A stretch of 64,000 nucleotides of DNA from Schizophyllum amplum (lineage: Eukaryota; Basidiomycota; Agaricomycetes; Agaricales; Schizophyllaceae), in the NCBI GenBank assembly GCA_007026445.1, contig VDMD01000020.1:372001-436000 (forward strand). The letters are read 5' to 3'. The position numbers were made by a program, and so were the translations under genes. Shown here piece after piece: positions 12,496-25,295 of the stretch (position 1 is its first letter; each line of letters begins with the position of its first letter). Below the pieces are notes generated by a model that was given only the letters and a program-made list of their open reading frames with translations, was not told the DNA's origin and did not search any database.

Positions 12496-12804
12496 ATGTC
12501 GAGCAGCATCAGTGAATGACTAGGAGATGAGAAATGACCATGTTGTACCACCGTCTTGCCTTGATTGACCACTCAAGAAGACATACCATCACACTCGAGG
12601 ATACTGTATGAAGCGTGAACTTTGAAAATTCACTGGTCAAGGTATGTATGTATGCGGTGATCTACGCGACTAAAATATGCAAAGACGGTGATGCGAGAAC
12701 CCACTATGTGAGGCTGCAGTTAAAGTATATGCCAAGAATACCCATCCGTCCGCTACTGATGCCCAGATATTATGCCAAAAGTCAATGAAGGAAATCTCCG
12801 CCCT
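12496..12804. other. Convergent 3' ends, RNase and glycerol kinase
   Basis: Two genes end towards each other here. Nothing else recognised. Confidence 0.4.
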
Positions 12805-14821
<2,017 letters not shown>

Positions 14822-14822
<1 letters not shown>

Positions 14823-16062
14823 CAATACCCCAGTGCTTCAACCACTGTGCCCCAAAGCGGAGCCCCACGAACCCGCTCTGGGGAGGCGCGTGGCGTCAAG
14901 AACATAACACAATTGGGCACACCAAAGCAGCACAAGAAAGAGATGCAGTGCCAAAAAGACAACGGAGAAGAGGAGTTGGAAGTATGAGACTTACGTTGGG
15001 GAAGCAGCAAGATGCGGCTCAGCGTACGACTGAGCCAGTCGCCTACACTGCGAGGCTCGTTTGAGGTATCCGGGCGCTTGAGAAGGGATTTGAGTAGCCC
15101 GTCTTGGGCGTCCTGGTCGCTATTTCAGTGTAGATACGAAAAGGGGGCGTCGGTGAATGCGAACTGCGTCACATACCATCGGTTTTGACAGCATGGTCGA
15201 GCGAAACCTTCTTCGACCGGTGGCTGGAGGCGAAACAGAATTGCGGGGTAGTCCTCTAAGCTGAATAGAAGGAGGTCGAAGTAGGGGTAAGGGACAGATG
15301 CTCCGTCTGCAACTGCGAGACCGCCGTCGTGAGCAGAGGAAAGGGAGCAAACGGATTTGAAGGGGGGAAAGCGTTGCAGTACAGAACCACCCTGCTCGAA
15401 TACAAAGGTCAAGAGCAGTTGCGCCTGGTGTGCGTCACCAACCTCCAGGGTTATTCGAGAGGAAAAAGCTGTGCCCGCGACTGACTTACCGGGTACTTGA
15501 ATTCAGGTTCCGCGTCAAGCCGGGCGCTCCCAAATGCGTAGTCGGCTTGCTTCTGACCGACGATACAGCAGAGAAGAGGGCAGGCAGCCCGCGGCGCAAT
15601 GGGGTGCGCGTCAAGGGCGGCCAGACGAGGGGCAACCCCATGATTTTGGTCGTCTGATGAAAGCCGAACGGGCCGGTAAGACCCGAGAAGTCTTCAAAAG
15701 TGGTTATCCCCGGTGGGACTTCCTTTTCTTGTCTCCGAACTGTCAATTGCCATGTAAGTACGTCTCGAGCATCCCCGAAACTCGAGTTTGCGGCGCGCAA
15801 CTTGAAGCACGGGTGTAAAAAGCTCTATCAACTGCTTCGTCGGCCGCTTCCTCGAGATTATCGCATACACAATCAGCGGTTGTACAACGACCTTCTAACA
15901 TCAATTTTAACGGCGGTCCCGACGGCTCCCGCAGCGCTGAGGCTCCGTCTAGAAATATCGGGGTGAAGAACCTGGAGGCCGCCAAGCCACCTGGTGACCT
16001 ACTGGAATGATTCTCTCTTAGCTCACCGTGGCCACACGGCCCACACCTTTATCGTTACTCAT
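14822..16062 (-). CDS. Unrecognised multi-exon gene upstream of glycerol kinase
   Basis: Reading the minus strand gives a plausible first exon 16062-16027 (MSNDKGVGRVAT), a GTGAGC donor, and a second exon from 15894 with QPLIVYAIISRKRP and QVARRKLE. Further exons carry DQNHGVAPRLAALDAHP, GQKQADYAFGSARLDAEP, QLLLTFVFEQGGSVLQRF, PYPYFDLLLFSLEDYPAI and GLLKSLLKRPDTSNEP, and the last ends VRGAPLWGTVVEALGY with TGA at 14824-14822. The exon 2/3 junction near 15780-15690 is not securely resolved. Composition and codon pattern look coding, but I do not recognise a family. The stop overlaps the inferred glycerol kinase ATG by one base (TGATG). Confidence 0.5.
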
Positions 16063-16195
16063 AATGACACTGTCCATGTCAGTTCAGCGTTACATATAAC
16101 TAAACTCTAAAGACCGTTCTGGTTAAGCATGCATTATCCATAGACCAACCTCCAGTGACCGGTCTCAGTCTGGAGTCTGCACCCGGGAGCTTCGT

Positions 16196-16379
16196 TGACC
16201 GTATGACTCATAAAATAAGTCACGTGACGTACACGTGAGCGTGGCCACTGTGATGCGTTTCTTTGTGGATCACGTCACGCAAGAACAACGTTGACTCAAC
16301 CACCACGAGGACTTGGCCCCAACTCGAGCACTATAAAGGCTGAAAAGGTTGATTTCCTCTTTCTTCGCCCACTCTCGTC
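16196..16379 (+). promoter_or_regulatory. FunK1 copy A promoter module
   Basis: CACGTG boxes at 16221-16226 and 16232-16237 (starts 11 bp apart), a TGACTCA within the palindrome GTTGACTCAAC at 16290-16300, and TATAAAG at 16332-16338, 48 bp before the ATG. The segment from the boxes to the ATG is nearly identical to that of copies C and D and clearly related to that of B. Confidence 0.75.
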
Positions 16380-19012
16380 ATGGCTGACCATGATACAGAC
16401 TCTGACCAGCCATCCGGCCTCGCCACTGCCGCTGAACGCCTGCTATCCGTGCGTCGTGTGATCTTCGCTGCCTGGCATTCTTCTGACCATCGCCCAGGAC
16501 GTCGAGCCGGCTGCCACTACCGATTGCCTTCCACCTAGTGCTGGCGAAAGCGCGCATAAACACACTCGTGCCACCTGGTGCTCGCAGCGCCCGATCTCAA
16601 AACGCGAGCAAAAGTCTGGTGGACTACCCCGCGCTGTCAACGTGCTGTTCAAGAAGGGAACGCCCGCTGAAAGACTTGGTAGTCGGAACTTCCGCAAGAG
16701 ACTCACTATGAACAAGGTCATGGCCACCGAGCTTGGTCCTACTATCGACAACATGCCCGATCTCTTCACGACTCTTTTCCCCGACGACCGCTTCGCAGTG
16801 CTGCCCAACATCCTGCTCAGAGCTCTGCCATTCTATAACACGAAGACTTCAAAGTGGATTGAACGCCCTGATCTCAAGTCCCCGTCGAAGGAGCAGGAAG
16901 TTGCCGATTTCTTCAACCGCATCGTCGAATACGCGCGGGATGCGTATGAAGTCCTGGAGCAAAGTATTCCAACGCAGGAGTTGCGGCAATGGAGCGCTGA
17001 ATGTATTGACAACGTCATGCCCGGGGGACATTCCTCTCGAAAGCCCGACCTCTTCCTAAGCGCCGGCGACGAGATCGAGTGGAAGAAAGTCCTGGCAGCC
17101 GGTCAGGTCAAGAGCGAGGAATCTGCCTTCGCTAGCACCGAGCGACAGCTACGAGATGGCGCGTATAACTGCTTCGCCACTCAGGACGATCTCATGTTCC
17201 ACATCGAGGTTGGACTCGTCCGTGAAGAGTTCTGGGTCGCGGTTTTCGACCGCTCCGGCTGCGTACAATCATATCGGGGCAACATCGACAAAAACGCCAA
17301 ATATCTAGTTCGCGTCATCGTAGGACTCGCCCTCTTCGACCGCTCCCATCTCGGATACGATCCCACTGTCGTGACTCTGCCCGACGGGCGTCGCACTGTC
17401 GCTGTCGACAGCATCACCTACCGAATCATGGGGACCCTCTTCATCAGCGACGTCCTGCGTGGCCGTGGCACAGTCTGCTGGCACTGTCGTCCTCTTGACG
17501 CAGGTGCTGACGAAGACGAGGAGGACGTCGACGTCGTCATCAAGAGTCTATGGGCGGACCAGAGTCGTCTGCATACAGAGGCCGAATTCCTAAGGAGGGC
17601 TAAAGGCATCGAGGGCATATCGACCCTCATCGCGGAAGAGATTGTCAAAGATGGCGACATACCACGGTCTACGGCTACAATACGTCGGGCGTTACGAGAC
17701 CATGACAGGGACGAAGAGCTCGATGCCATCGAAGAACGCCGTCACCACCGGCTGGTCCTCAAACCATTCGGTGTTCATGTCGAGCACTTCACCTCCAAGA
17801 AAGAGCTTCTGAGCGTCTTGAAAGATTGCGTCGAAGGTGAGTATTCGTTCACTTAAGATACTCGAGTTTGTCCTGATTGCATCGCAGCTCATGAGAAGCT
17901 CGTATACGAGCGGCATATAATGCACTCCGACATAAGCGACAACAACGTCATGATACGCGCCCGTGGCAAGCCGGGCTGTCTACGCAAGGGCCTCTTGATT
18001 GACCTTGACTATGCGGCGTTTATTGACGAGAAGCGCGATCGGACTGCCGTTGCACATCGCACCGTACGTTCTTCTCCTTCTGTACTACTTTCCGCCAATG
18101 ACGTCAACGCAGGGAACCCTCCCATTTATGGCATGGGAAATCTTGAAGATGGGCGACGAAATCCCGCACGAACCTCGTCACGACCTTGAATCCTTCCTCT
18201 ACGTCCTTGTCTGGATCTGCGTGTGCTACTCGGGTCCTAACTGCCTATATCGCAAGGATTTTGACATCGATCAGACTCAGATTGGAAGGTGGCTGGAATT
18301 GGAGGCCAAACTTGAAGATATCGGCGGGGCCAAGGAGAGGATCATGCGCATTCCAAGTTCAGACGGCGCAGAGGACAAGTTCCCGAAATTCTTGGACGAA
18401 GTCTTTGATCCTTATTTTGAAGACCTCAAGCCGTGCGTCTGCGAGCTGCGCAAAGTCATACTCGGGGAGGTGCCCACGAATCCCCGAGAGATGCACGTTC
18501 AGGTTCGCGACATCCTTGAGCGCCACGTCGACAAACTCTCGCATCCCGACGCCACAGTCACGCCCAAGCCCAGGCTGACGTCTGATCGTCTCACAAAAAA
18601 GGCCAAGGGTCGTAGAAGAGTCTCGGGTCGCTTAGATGGCCCAGATCTCTCGGAGAACTCGGACGACGAGGACTTGGAAGCCGATCAGCTCACGCAGGCA
18701 GACAAACTCGCAGCATTCTTCTCTACAAAGAAGCGACATGTGAACAAGCCGGTGGTTTCCAGAAAGCGCGCTCCAGTGCCCGATGTGTCCGCTCCGGTTG
18801 CAGGACCCTCCCAAGCCCTACGGAGAGCTCGCGGAACCGAACAGTCCGATGCCGCCATGGTCGGCAGGCTCCGTACATCGGAACAGGCTGGCTTTCTCGG
18901 CACCTACGACGAAGACGCTCTGGAGCGCGAGCGCGAGCGGCACCAGGGGCGGCTGGCAAACTACAGGCTGAGCAGTAGCCAGACGGCGAAGCGCCGGAAG
19001 CTAGACCAGTAG
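16380..19012 (+). CDS. FunK1-type fungal protein kinase, copy A
   Basis: Exons 16380-16448, 16498-17836, 17888-18063 and 18113-19012 sum to 2484 nt, 827 residues. The N-terminal FunK1 region runs from about residue 80 and includes QLRDGAYNCFATQDD and FISDVLRGRGTVCWHC (about 337-352). The catalytic loop is HSDISDNNVM (His about 481, Asp about 483) and the metal site LLIDLDYA (about 504) replaces DFG; GTLPFMAWEIL is the activation-segment/APE equivalent, followed by HEPRHDLESFLYVL. These are hallmarks of Pkinase_fungal (FunK1), a family expanded in mushrooms; substrates are unknown. A disordered acidic/basic region leads to a C-terminus shared with all copies: GRLRTSEQAG, then NYRLSSSQ and KRRKLDQ, which looks like a nuclear-localisation signal. 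Intact, in contrast to copy B. Confidence 0.9.
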
Positions 19013-19162
19013 GACTGTGTGCTATGTAGTACGGTAATGTCATGTTTGATTCGGATCCCTCGTATATGTATTGTGTATTTGTGCTCTTCTCATCCCTCGC
19101 TGCTTTCGTACTCATGTAATTCGTGGAATAGAGGCAAGTGCTCTTAGTAAGACTCTTACTTA

Positions 19163-19356
19163 CAGTCGTTTGCAGAGAAGTCGGCAGCCCCGTGCGCGCG
19201 GTTCTCCGAGCCATGCGACTCTGAGGGCCAATCGAAGTGTCGCTGTGCTCTCGGGCTCGTCCAGACAACGGCCCTGGCGACGCGAGTCACTGGAGCGCTG
19301 CATTAGCTGCGCGAAATCTTAAGGCACGGGACTGCCAACTTTTCTGCAAACGACTG
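19163..19356. mobile_element. 194-bp MITE flanked by TA (Tc1/mariner-like)
   Basis: The left end CAGTCGTTTGCAGAGAAGTC and the reverse complement of the right end match over 33 bp with three mismatches. TA dinucleotides at 19161-19162 and 19357-19358 form the target duplication. No coding capacity. It lies in the 3' flank of FunK1 copy A. Confidence 0.85.
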
Positions 19357-21113
19357 TATCCGAGGCGCGGCCGCGTTCATATTTTGTGTACAGTATGCAG
19401 TCTTAGAATTCTTATCGATTTACCTTCCTCATATCCATGCTTGACAGCACCTTTCTGTTTGTCTGTATATATTGCGTGAATAGGAACCACAAATTCTTGT
19501 TTATGTAATCGCCCGCGACGGTTGGCTTGTGTTGAACTTGAAGTTCGATGCACGTGACGGTGAGATTATCGGCTCCGAGCCCCCTCGTTGCGAGGCTTGC
19601 ATCCTCCCTACGTGTCTTTTCTCATCGTTCATCGCTTCCTTGATGGTACTCCCGCTCAACACATCTCTCCTCAAAGATGCTTCGATACTTGCAAACTGCG
19701 ATTACCAGCGGCAGGGTATCGTTCCGTCCGCGGGCGATGTCGTCGCGATCGCGCAAAGCACCGTCGAGATGGAGTCGGAAATCTCGCGCCTGCATGAGGA
19801 GTTCTTCCGGATGAGGGATATATATATTCAGAGGGTTAGCCAGTATAGCTTCTAGATTGCCATCAACAAATCCTTCACCGCACCAGTTCGACGTTTGCCG
19901 CACGACGTTCTGCAGGAGATTTTCATGATCTGCAACGAGAACGAGCTGGAGTCACTGAAGCCATACCATCCCTTGGGTGCATGTGAGTGATATTCAATGC
20001 ATGTACTCGCATCTCGGCAACATCTGACATCTCACTCGAAGGGGCAATGCAAGACCCGTGTTACGCGCGTGTCTGCGTCGAGTGGAGGCAGGTTGCCCTT
20101 AGCTCTCCTCAACTTTTCAAGACCATCTACCTCAACGACGCTGACTTGAGTCCTCGCAATATGGATCGCTTTGTTTGCGGAATCTCTGGGTATCTTGTAC
20201 GCTCCAGTCAAGTTCCGTTGTGTGTCAATGTCGATCACACTGGCAACGATGAAGGCTTCATGGAGAATGCGGTTTGGCGGCGACTATTGGAGGAGTCGCA
20301 TAGATGGAGAACACTGTCGCTGAGGCTGGACGTCGCATGTCTTCGCCAAATTCCACCGCTCGATCTTCCTGTCCTTCAAGTTGTCGATCTATTTGTCGGC
20401 CATACAGCGCCCCGGCTGGAGGGCGGAAGCGCGAACTCCCTTCCGCTCCTCGGCCTTGAAAATGCCCACGGCGTGCGTCACGCTTCTGTTCAGCTCGCAC
20501 CCGGCGTATTTCCTGACACGGAAGACTTGGAGCTGCCGCCTTCGTGGCACCTCACGATACTCATTCTCAATACCGACTTTCTGGACAACATGCTCCAAGC
20601 CATTCGCGTCGTCGGTCCTACCCTAGACACGCTCTGGGTGCATACGAAGCATGCGCCTCCCCTCATGGATGAGGCCGGCCAGTACCTGCTGCCCGATCAG
20701 GAGGGCGCCGTTGACCTGCCCGTTCTGAAACATCTCTCCACAATGCACGGCGGCTCCGACATGATATTCTTCGTCCATGCACCCTCGCTTCAATCTCTTG
20801 CTATGCGGATCCCTCAGACAGACTGTCTAGACCCGCTTCTGCGCATGATCAAGCGGTGTAGGCTGCAGAGTACGCTCACAAGCTTGAGCATCGCCGCAAT
20901 CCAAAATCCCAGGGAATCCGACTATGAAACACTGCTGGAGTGCCTTCGAGAGCTTACCGCAGTCTCGAGCCTCAGCTTACGCAACACCGATGGTCGACCT
21001 GAACATTCCGTCGTCCGGAACCGGCTCATCAGCGACCTGGTCGGCGAGAGCGGTCAGTCCCCGTGTCTGCCAAACCTCAGGTCGCTATCCCTGTGGCACG
21101 GACAACGGAATAT

Positions 21114-24100
21114 CTATGGCGGTTACATTGCACATTTAATATACGAGACTATTAAGTGCTTTTTTGACCATTTTGGGCTCTAAATCTCTCGCATAAGGTC
21201 TTCAATCTTGACCAGTACATTGTGTCGAAGGTCATAAATTTACGATACAATTATTCCCTTTTGGCGAGACTTTTCAGTCTTCTTTCAGTTGGCGCCACAA
21301 TTTTTGGGAAAGCCTTTTCCAATGACACGACACTTTGTCTCATTACTTCTTGACGGCCGCAGGCGCGCTATACATTTTAGACATGTTACGATACTATCAT
21401 GGCTGCTATGGCTGGTACGATACTATCTTAAGCGGGACGACTGACGACACTTTCGCTGAGCCACGAGCCTTTGCGCGATGACAGGCAAGCTAAGGCTGCT
21501 GCTAAGCTTCAGACAGGTATACTGCTTAGGGCCTTAGGAGCAGCTCGTGATTGTCACTGACGGTCACGAGCCAGCTCAACGCGTCACGCACCAGGTGACA
21601 GGTCAGCCTCGCCCTCCCGGACACAGATCTCAGCGCTTTTCTTGCCACATTTTCCTTCTGCCTTGCTCGCTGCTCTTGTAAGCTGCTTCGGCTGCATGTG
21701 GATGTCAGCCAGGTAGAGCCACCTCTCGCTCGCACTGTACGCTTGGAGGCATGCTGACGTGGCAGTGACGCCCGAGGAAGATTCCAACCGGTCACGTGCC
21801 CCAGTCGACCGCTCGGTGCCGTTCGGGCGCTGCCGAAACGGCAACCAGTTGGACGCTGCCGCTGACAGCAGGCTCTCTATAGTCACCCTTGGATTACGCA
21901 GAGCCTGTATATTAGAAAATCCATGTAGTGTATCAAGAAGGAAGTGCAAAAGCGGGGTGGAGAACTTTGCTCCCCGCGTTAGCCGAGGACGAGACGAAGC
22001 GGAGCGCTCCCGCCTTCGAGTTCGAAGTCAAAGTGCTCCTTCACTGAGACAAAGCATCTCCGTCTTTGAGTAGTATTCGAAGGCGGCGCACCACATCAAC
22101 AGTCTCAAGGGACGGGACGCGTGTGATGGTGTTAAAGAGGGCCGCACATCGACGGTCTCGAAAGGAGGCGCCGCCTCCAGGCCCCGGAAGGGGGCAGAGC
22201 TTCAACGGTCTTTAAATGAGGCGCATGTCGACGGGCACAAAGAGAGACGTATGTCGACGTTCTAGAAGGCAATCGAGATATGGGAGGCGGGCATGCCTTG
22301 ATGTCGGCGAAGGGAGGAGCCGCCTCAAGGGTCTCCAAGGCAGGCGCTCTTCGACGATCTCGAAATGATGCGCGCGCCTGGACGGACATGAAGCGACGCG
22401 CTCGTTGACGTTCTCGAAGGAAGGTAGGCCTTGTCAGTGACAGCGGCAAAGGCAGGCGCATGGTCGACAATGTCGGAGGCCGGCCACGTAGCCCGTTGTC
22501 CTCGGCTCTCCTAGTCCGTCGTCTGGTCCAGCACAGTCGCACCTCGTCTGGTCGAAGTCGGGAGCGCTCTGCTCCCCTGTTTGACGGGACGAAGCGCTCA
22601 CACGCTCGACTGGGAAGCGCGCCCGAGTTCGACGACGACAGGCTCCCGAGTTCGACGTGACGAAGCGTTCCCGCATTCGACGATGCGTCCCCCGCCTTCG
22701 AGGATCGGGACAAAGCCCGCCCGTGTTCGCCGTCAAGACGAAGCCCGTCCCGGCATCCGTCGTCGGGACGGAGTGTCCCCGCACCCGCCTTCGCCGAGAC
22801 AGAGCACTCCTTCGTGTTCGCCGGCATGAGAAAGCGCTCCCGAGTTCGACGCTGGGATGAAGGGTCCCCGTGGGACCTTCCGGCTAGCCATGGCAGTCAG
22901 GGCGTGCAGAGTGCGCGTCCAGTTCCGCCCTCGCTGTCGAGGCCGTGGAGCGCAGCCGGCGGTACAGACGCAGGCACGCACCCGGATGCGCCGTACGCCT
23001 GAGTCGCTGTTTGCGACGGCTGTAATAAACAGGCGTCAGTTATCATCCAACAGCAGGATGTAGCACACACCTGCAGCCCGGTCGTGCGGGCCCGTACTTA
23101 GTCCTGCCGCGTCAACTAGCGTGTTCTTGCCTGAGGTGCCTCCTTGCCAGCCGGTCTCCATAAGTCCTCTCATGAGGGAGCTAGTCAGGCTCGAGTCAGC
23201 GCCTCGTAATGAAGCGCCCTGCTGATCGTGCTTTCCAGAGCTCGAGGAGACGATGGCTATTCAGGAAAAGGAGAACAACTGAGGGAGGAATGATGGTGGA
23301 TGAGGAGGAGATGAAGGTGGAGGAGGTGAGGCGTGCGCTCGTTTCCCGGACCGGTTCCCGCCTCCCTTCGGGCCCCTCCCCCGCGACTCGGAGCTCCTCA
23401 GAGGGCCCATGACGAAGCAGTCCTCGGCGCGCCGAAGCGGTCCTGCGCTCGCATCCCGCTTTTGCCCTCCCGCCTCTCCCGTCGACTCCCTCTCCTCGCC
23501 TTCCCTCACCCTCTCCTCGCCTTCTGTTTGCTTTGTTAGGGCCCAAAGAGGAATGTACATTGAGTGATCGGCGAGGGGGTGTGGGGTGAAGAGAGCGTGT
23601 TAGGTGGAGGATGAAGGGAGGCAGGTTGGGCAGTACTAGCTGTCTACTCAGCCAGCCGGTGGGCGCAGCGGGCTCGCACTTCTTTCCCACACAGGTGGCT
23701 GGCTGGAGTATGTTCTGGTATTCCCACCGAGCTTCGCCAACGTCCTCGACGTCGCAGGAGGCAGGCGGCGGGTGCGAACTTTAAACGGGCGCGAACGCGC
23801 CGGATCATCTATGTCACGTGAAATCACGCGACTGAAGTTCAACTTCCTTGATAGCTGGTTCTGAGCTGGCTCGGAGGCCGCCGTGGTCATACTTGGCCCA
23901 TAATCAAAGAAGCATCAAAGCCGGTTCAAAGCGGGGATTTAAAGTACATTTGGCAAAGGTGCGTCTCCCAAGCGTCTCGGAGATAAGAGATGCAAGTTGC
24001 CTCAAGAGTGTCGCCTCAAACCTGCCGCAGGAGTATCGCCACAAAGACTTGGCTTGAGCTAGAACGGGATAAAAGTTTCGCCATGCATGAATAGTTGCGC

Positions 24101-24320
24101 CATTTACTGAAGAAAGTGTCGTAAACTCTCGCAAAGGGAAATAGTATCGACCGCGGGAGGGCACAGAAATTAAGTGTCGCCATTTTCAGATATAGTTTCG
24201 CACTGCCTGTACCATTTACGATACTCATGGAACAGGTCAAATCTGACATCAAGGTATCGTATATGGCGAAAAAGCAGTAAATTAGTCTCGTATATCAAAT
24301 GTGCAACGTAACCGCCATAG
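21114..24320. mobile_element. 3.2-kb non-autonomous TIR element in the F-box gene
   Basis: The left end begins CTATGGCGGTTACATTGCAC and the reverse complement of the right end begins CTATGGCGGTTACGTTGCAC; similarity extends about 40 bp (through ATATACGAGACTA). AATAT is duplicated at 21109-21113 and 24321-24325. Both subterminal regions (about 21200-21460 and 23980-24270) carry many copies of a short motif, variants of AGTATCGCC / AGTGTCGCC / TACGATACT, in opposite orientations, as expected for transposase-binding sites. No transposase gene is visible, so mobilisation would need a partner elsewhere. The 5-bp duplication does not point clearly to one superfamily. Confidence 0.85.
21960..22870. 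repeat. Degenerate minisatellite inside the TIR element
   Basis: About 0.9 kb of diverged tandem units of roughly 30-40 bp containing variants of GACGAAGCGCTCCCGAGTTCGACG. It produces spurious Arg/Ser-rich open frames on both strands. The right end (22590-22865) is the most regular. Confidence 0.65.
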
Positions 24321-24898
24321 AATATCGACGTAGACGTCAGTGACTGCGCGATACAATGGGACACTGAGGAAGATGTGATCATTCCTTCTTACAGGGAAGA
24401 TCTTCTTCGAGAAGAATTCGGCAAAGATATCCTTGGCTTGGTGCGTTCAAGGACCGGGCATAAATCATCTGGCTCGGTCTCCGTGGTGGCGCTGGAAGAA
24501 TTGGAAGTGGACGAGGACTGTATGACAAAGCGAGATCAGATTGACCTACAACGTCACCTCAGGCGCTTTCGTGCTTTACGGCTCGGATGTATTAGCAAAC
24601 ATCCATGGTTCTCTGATTGAATTACAACGGAGTACATATATAATTTGTTCCAAGACGATATAACAGTCCTTCATCTTCTTGTGGCAAGCTGCAGACGTTT
24701 TCAATAACTCCACAACTTCAACTTGTAGGTGCGCTGTGGGTGCATTCTAGAACTTCCGACTCCGGGACACCAGAGACTGATCAGCTGAAGTGCCTTGACT
24801 GCCATCCCGGTCATCGCTCTTTCCGCCTCCAAAGCTTTGCCAGGTGCCTTCTTCCACGCAGCCTCGCGATTTTCAGTAATGATGAGGCATCACACCGC

Positions 24899-25160
24899 CA
24901 TCATGGACCGCGCGACAACCTTCGCAGATGCTGGCAGTCAACTTCACGGCAACTTCACGCTGACCTCACATTTGCAGCGGAAGGTGCTGCGATCACCGCT
25001 GAGCTCATGCAGAGTGCTTCCAGAGCTCCTCTCAGAGATTTCAAGATTCAACAGAAAGATAGCGCGCCTAGAGAGCCTACGCAGAGAAGTCTAGTCGCAG
25101 TTGCCAGTGCTGAACACGCCGTTCGTGACCATCGTTCACCATACTATACAACGTCTGTCC
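24899..25160 (+). pseudogene. Relic of an F-box gene 5' end
   Basis: One frame reads AAEGAAITAELMQS, the adjacent one SEISRFNRKIARLESLRREV then TAG, then NTPFVT. Together these follow the N-terminus of the F-box gene at 1-696 (SAAEGAAIAQSTVE, SEISRFNKEIARIEALRAEV, NTSFVAPV). At least one frameshift and one nonsense codon, and no F-box core, so it is not functional. Confidence 0.6.
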
Positions 25161-25295
25161 AGAGATAATCCTACCTCAGCGACCCGGCGTATCCTAGATC
25201 GCAGCAACGTATATATACCATCGAGACAAGGTGCGTGCCCGGCAAGTATTGCTACCCCACGCCGTCGTCTCGTCGCCGCATCATGGCCTGGCCGG

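Larger units (their letters stand above)
19643..24620 (+). pseudogene. F-box-like gene split by a 3.2-kb transposon
   Basis: Exon 1 (19643-19982) gives an N-terminus with GIVPSAGDVVAIAQSTVEME and EISRLHEEF, then the F-box core VRRLPHDVLQEIF. After a GT-AG intron, exon 2 (from 20042) has CYARVCVEWRQVALSSPQLF and a long LRR-like region. At 21114 a TIR element interrupts the frame and the coding sequence resumes at 24326 (SDCAIQWDTEEDVIIPSY) to the stop at 24620. Joining AAT AT at 21109-21113 to C24326 keeps the frame, so the insertion is the main lesion in the body. There is also an in-frame TAG at about 19853-19855 between the helix and the F-box; it could lie in an unrecognised intron or be a second lesion. 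Paralogous to the F-box gene at 1-696. Confidence 0.75.

Noticed and set aside
22132..22827. 231-codon minus-strand frame inside the 3.2-kb element, considered as a transposase
   Set aside because: It is Arg/Ser-rich translation of a degenerate minisatellite and has no DDE-type motifs.
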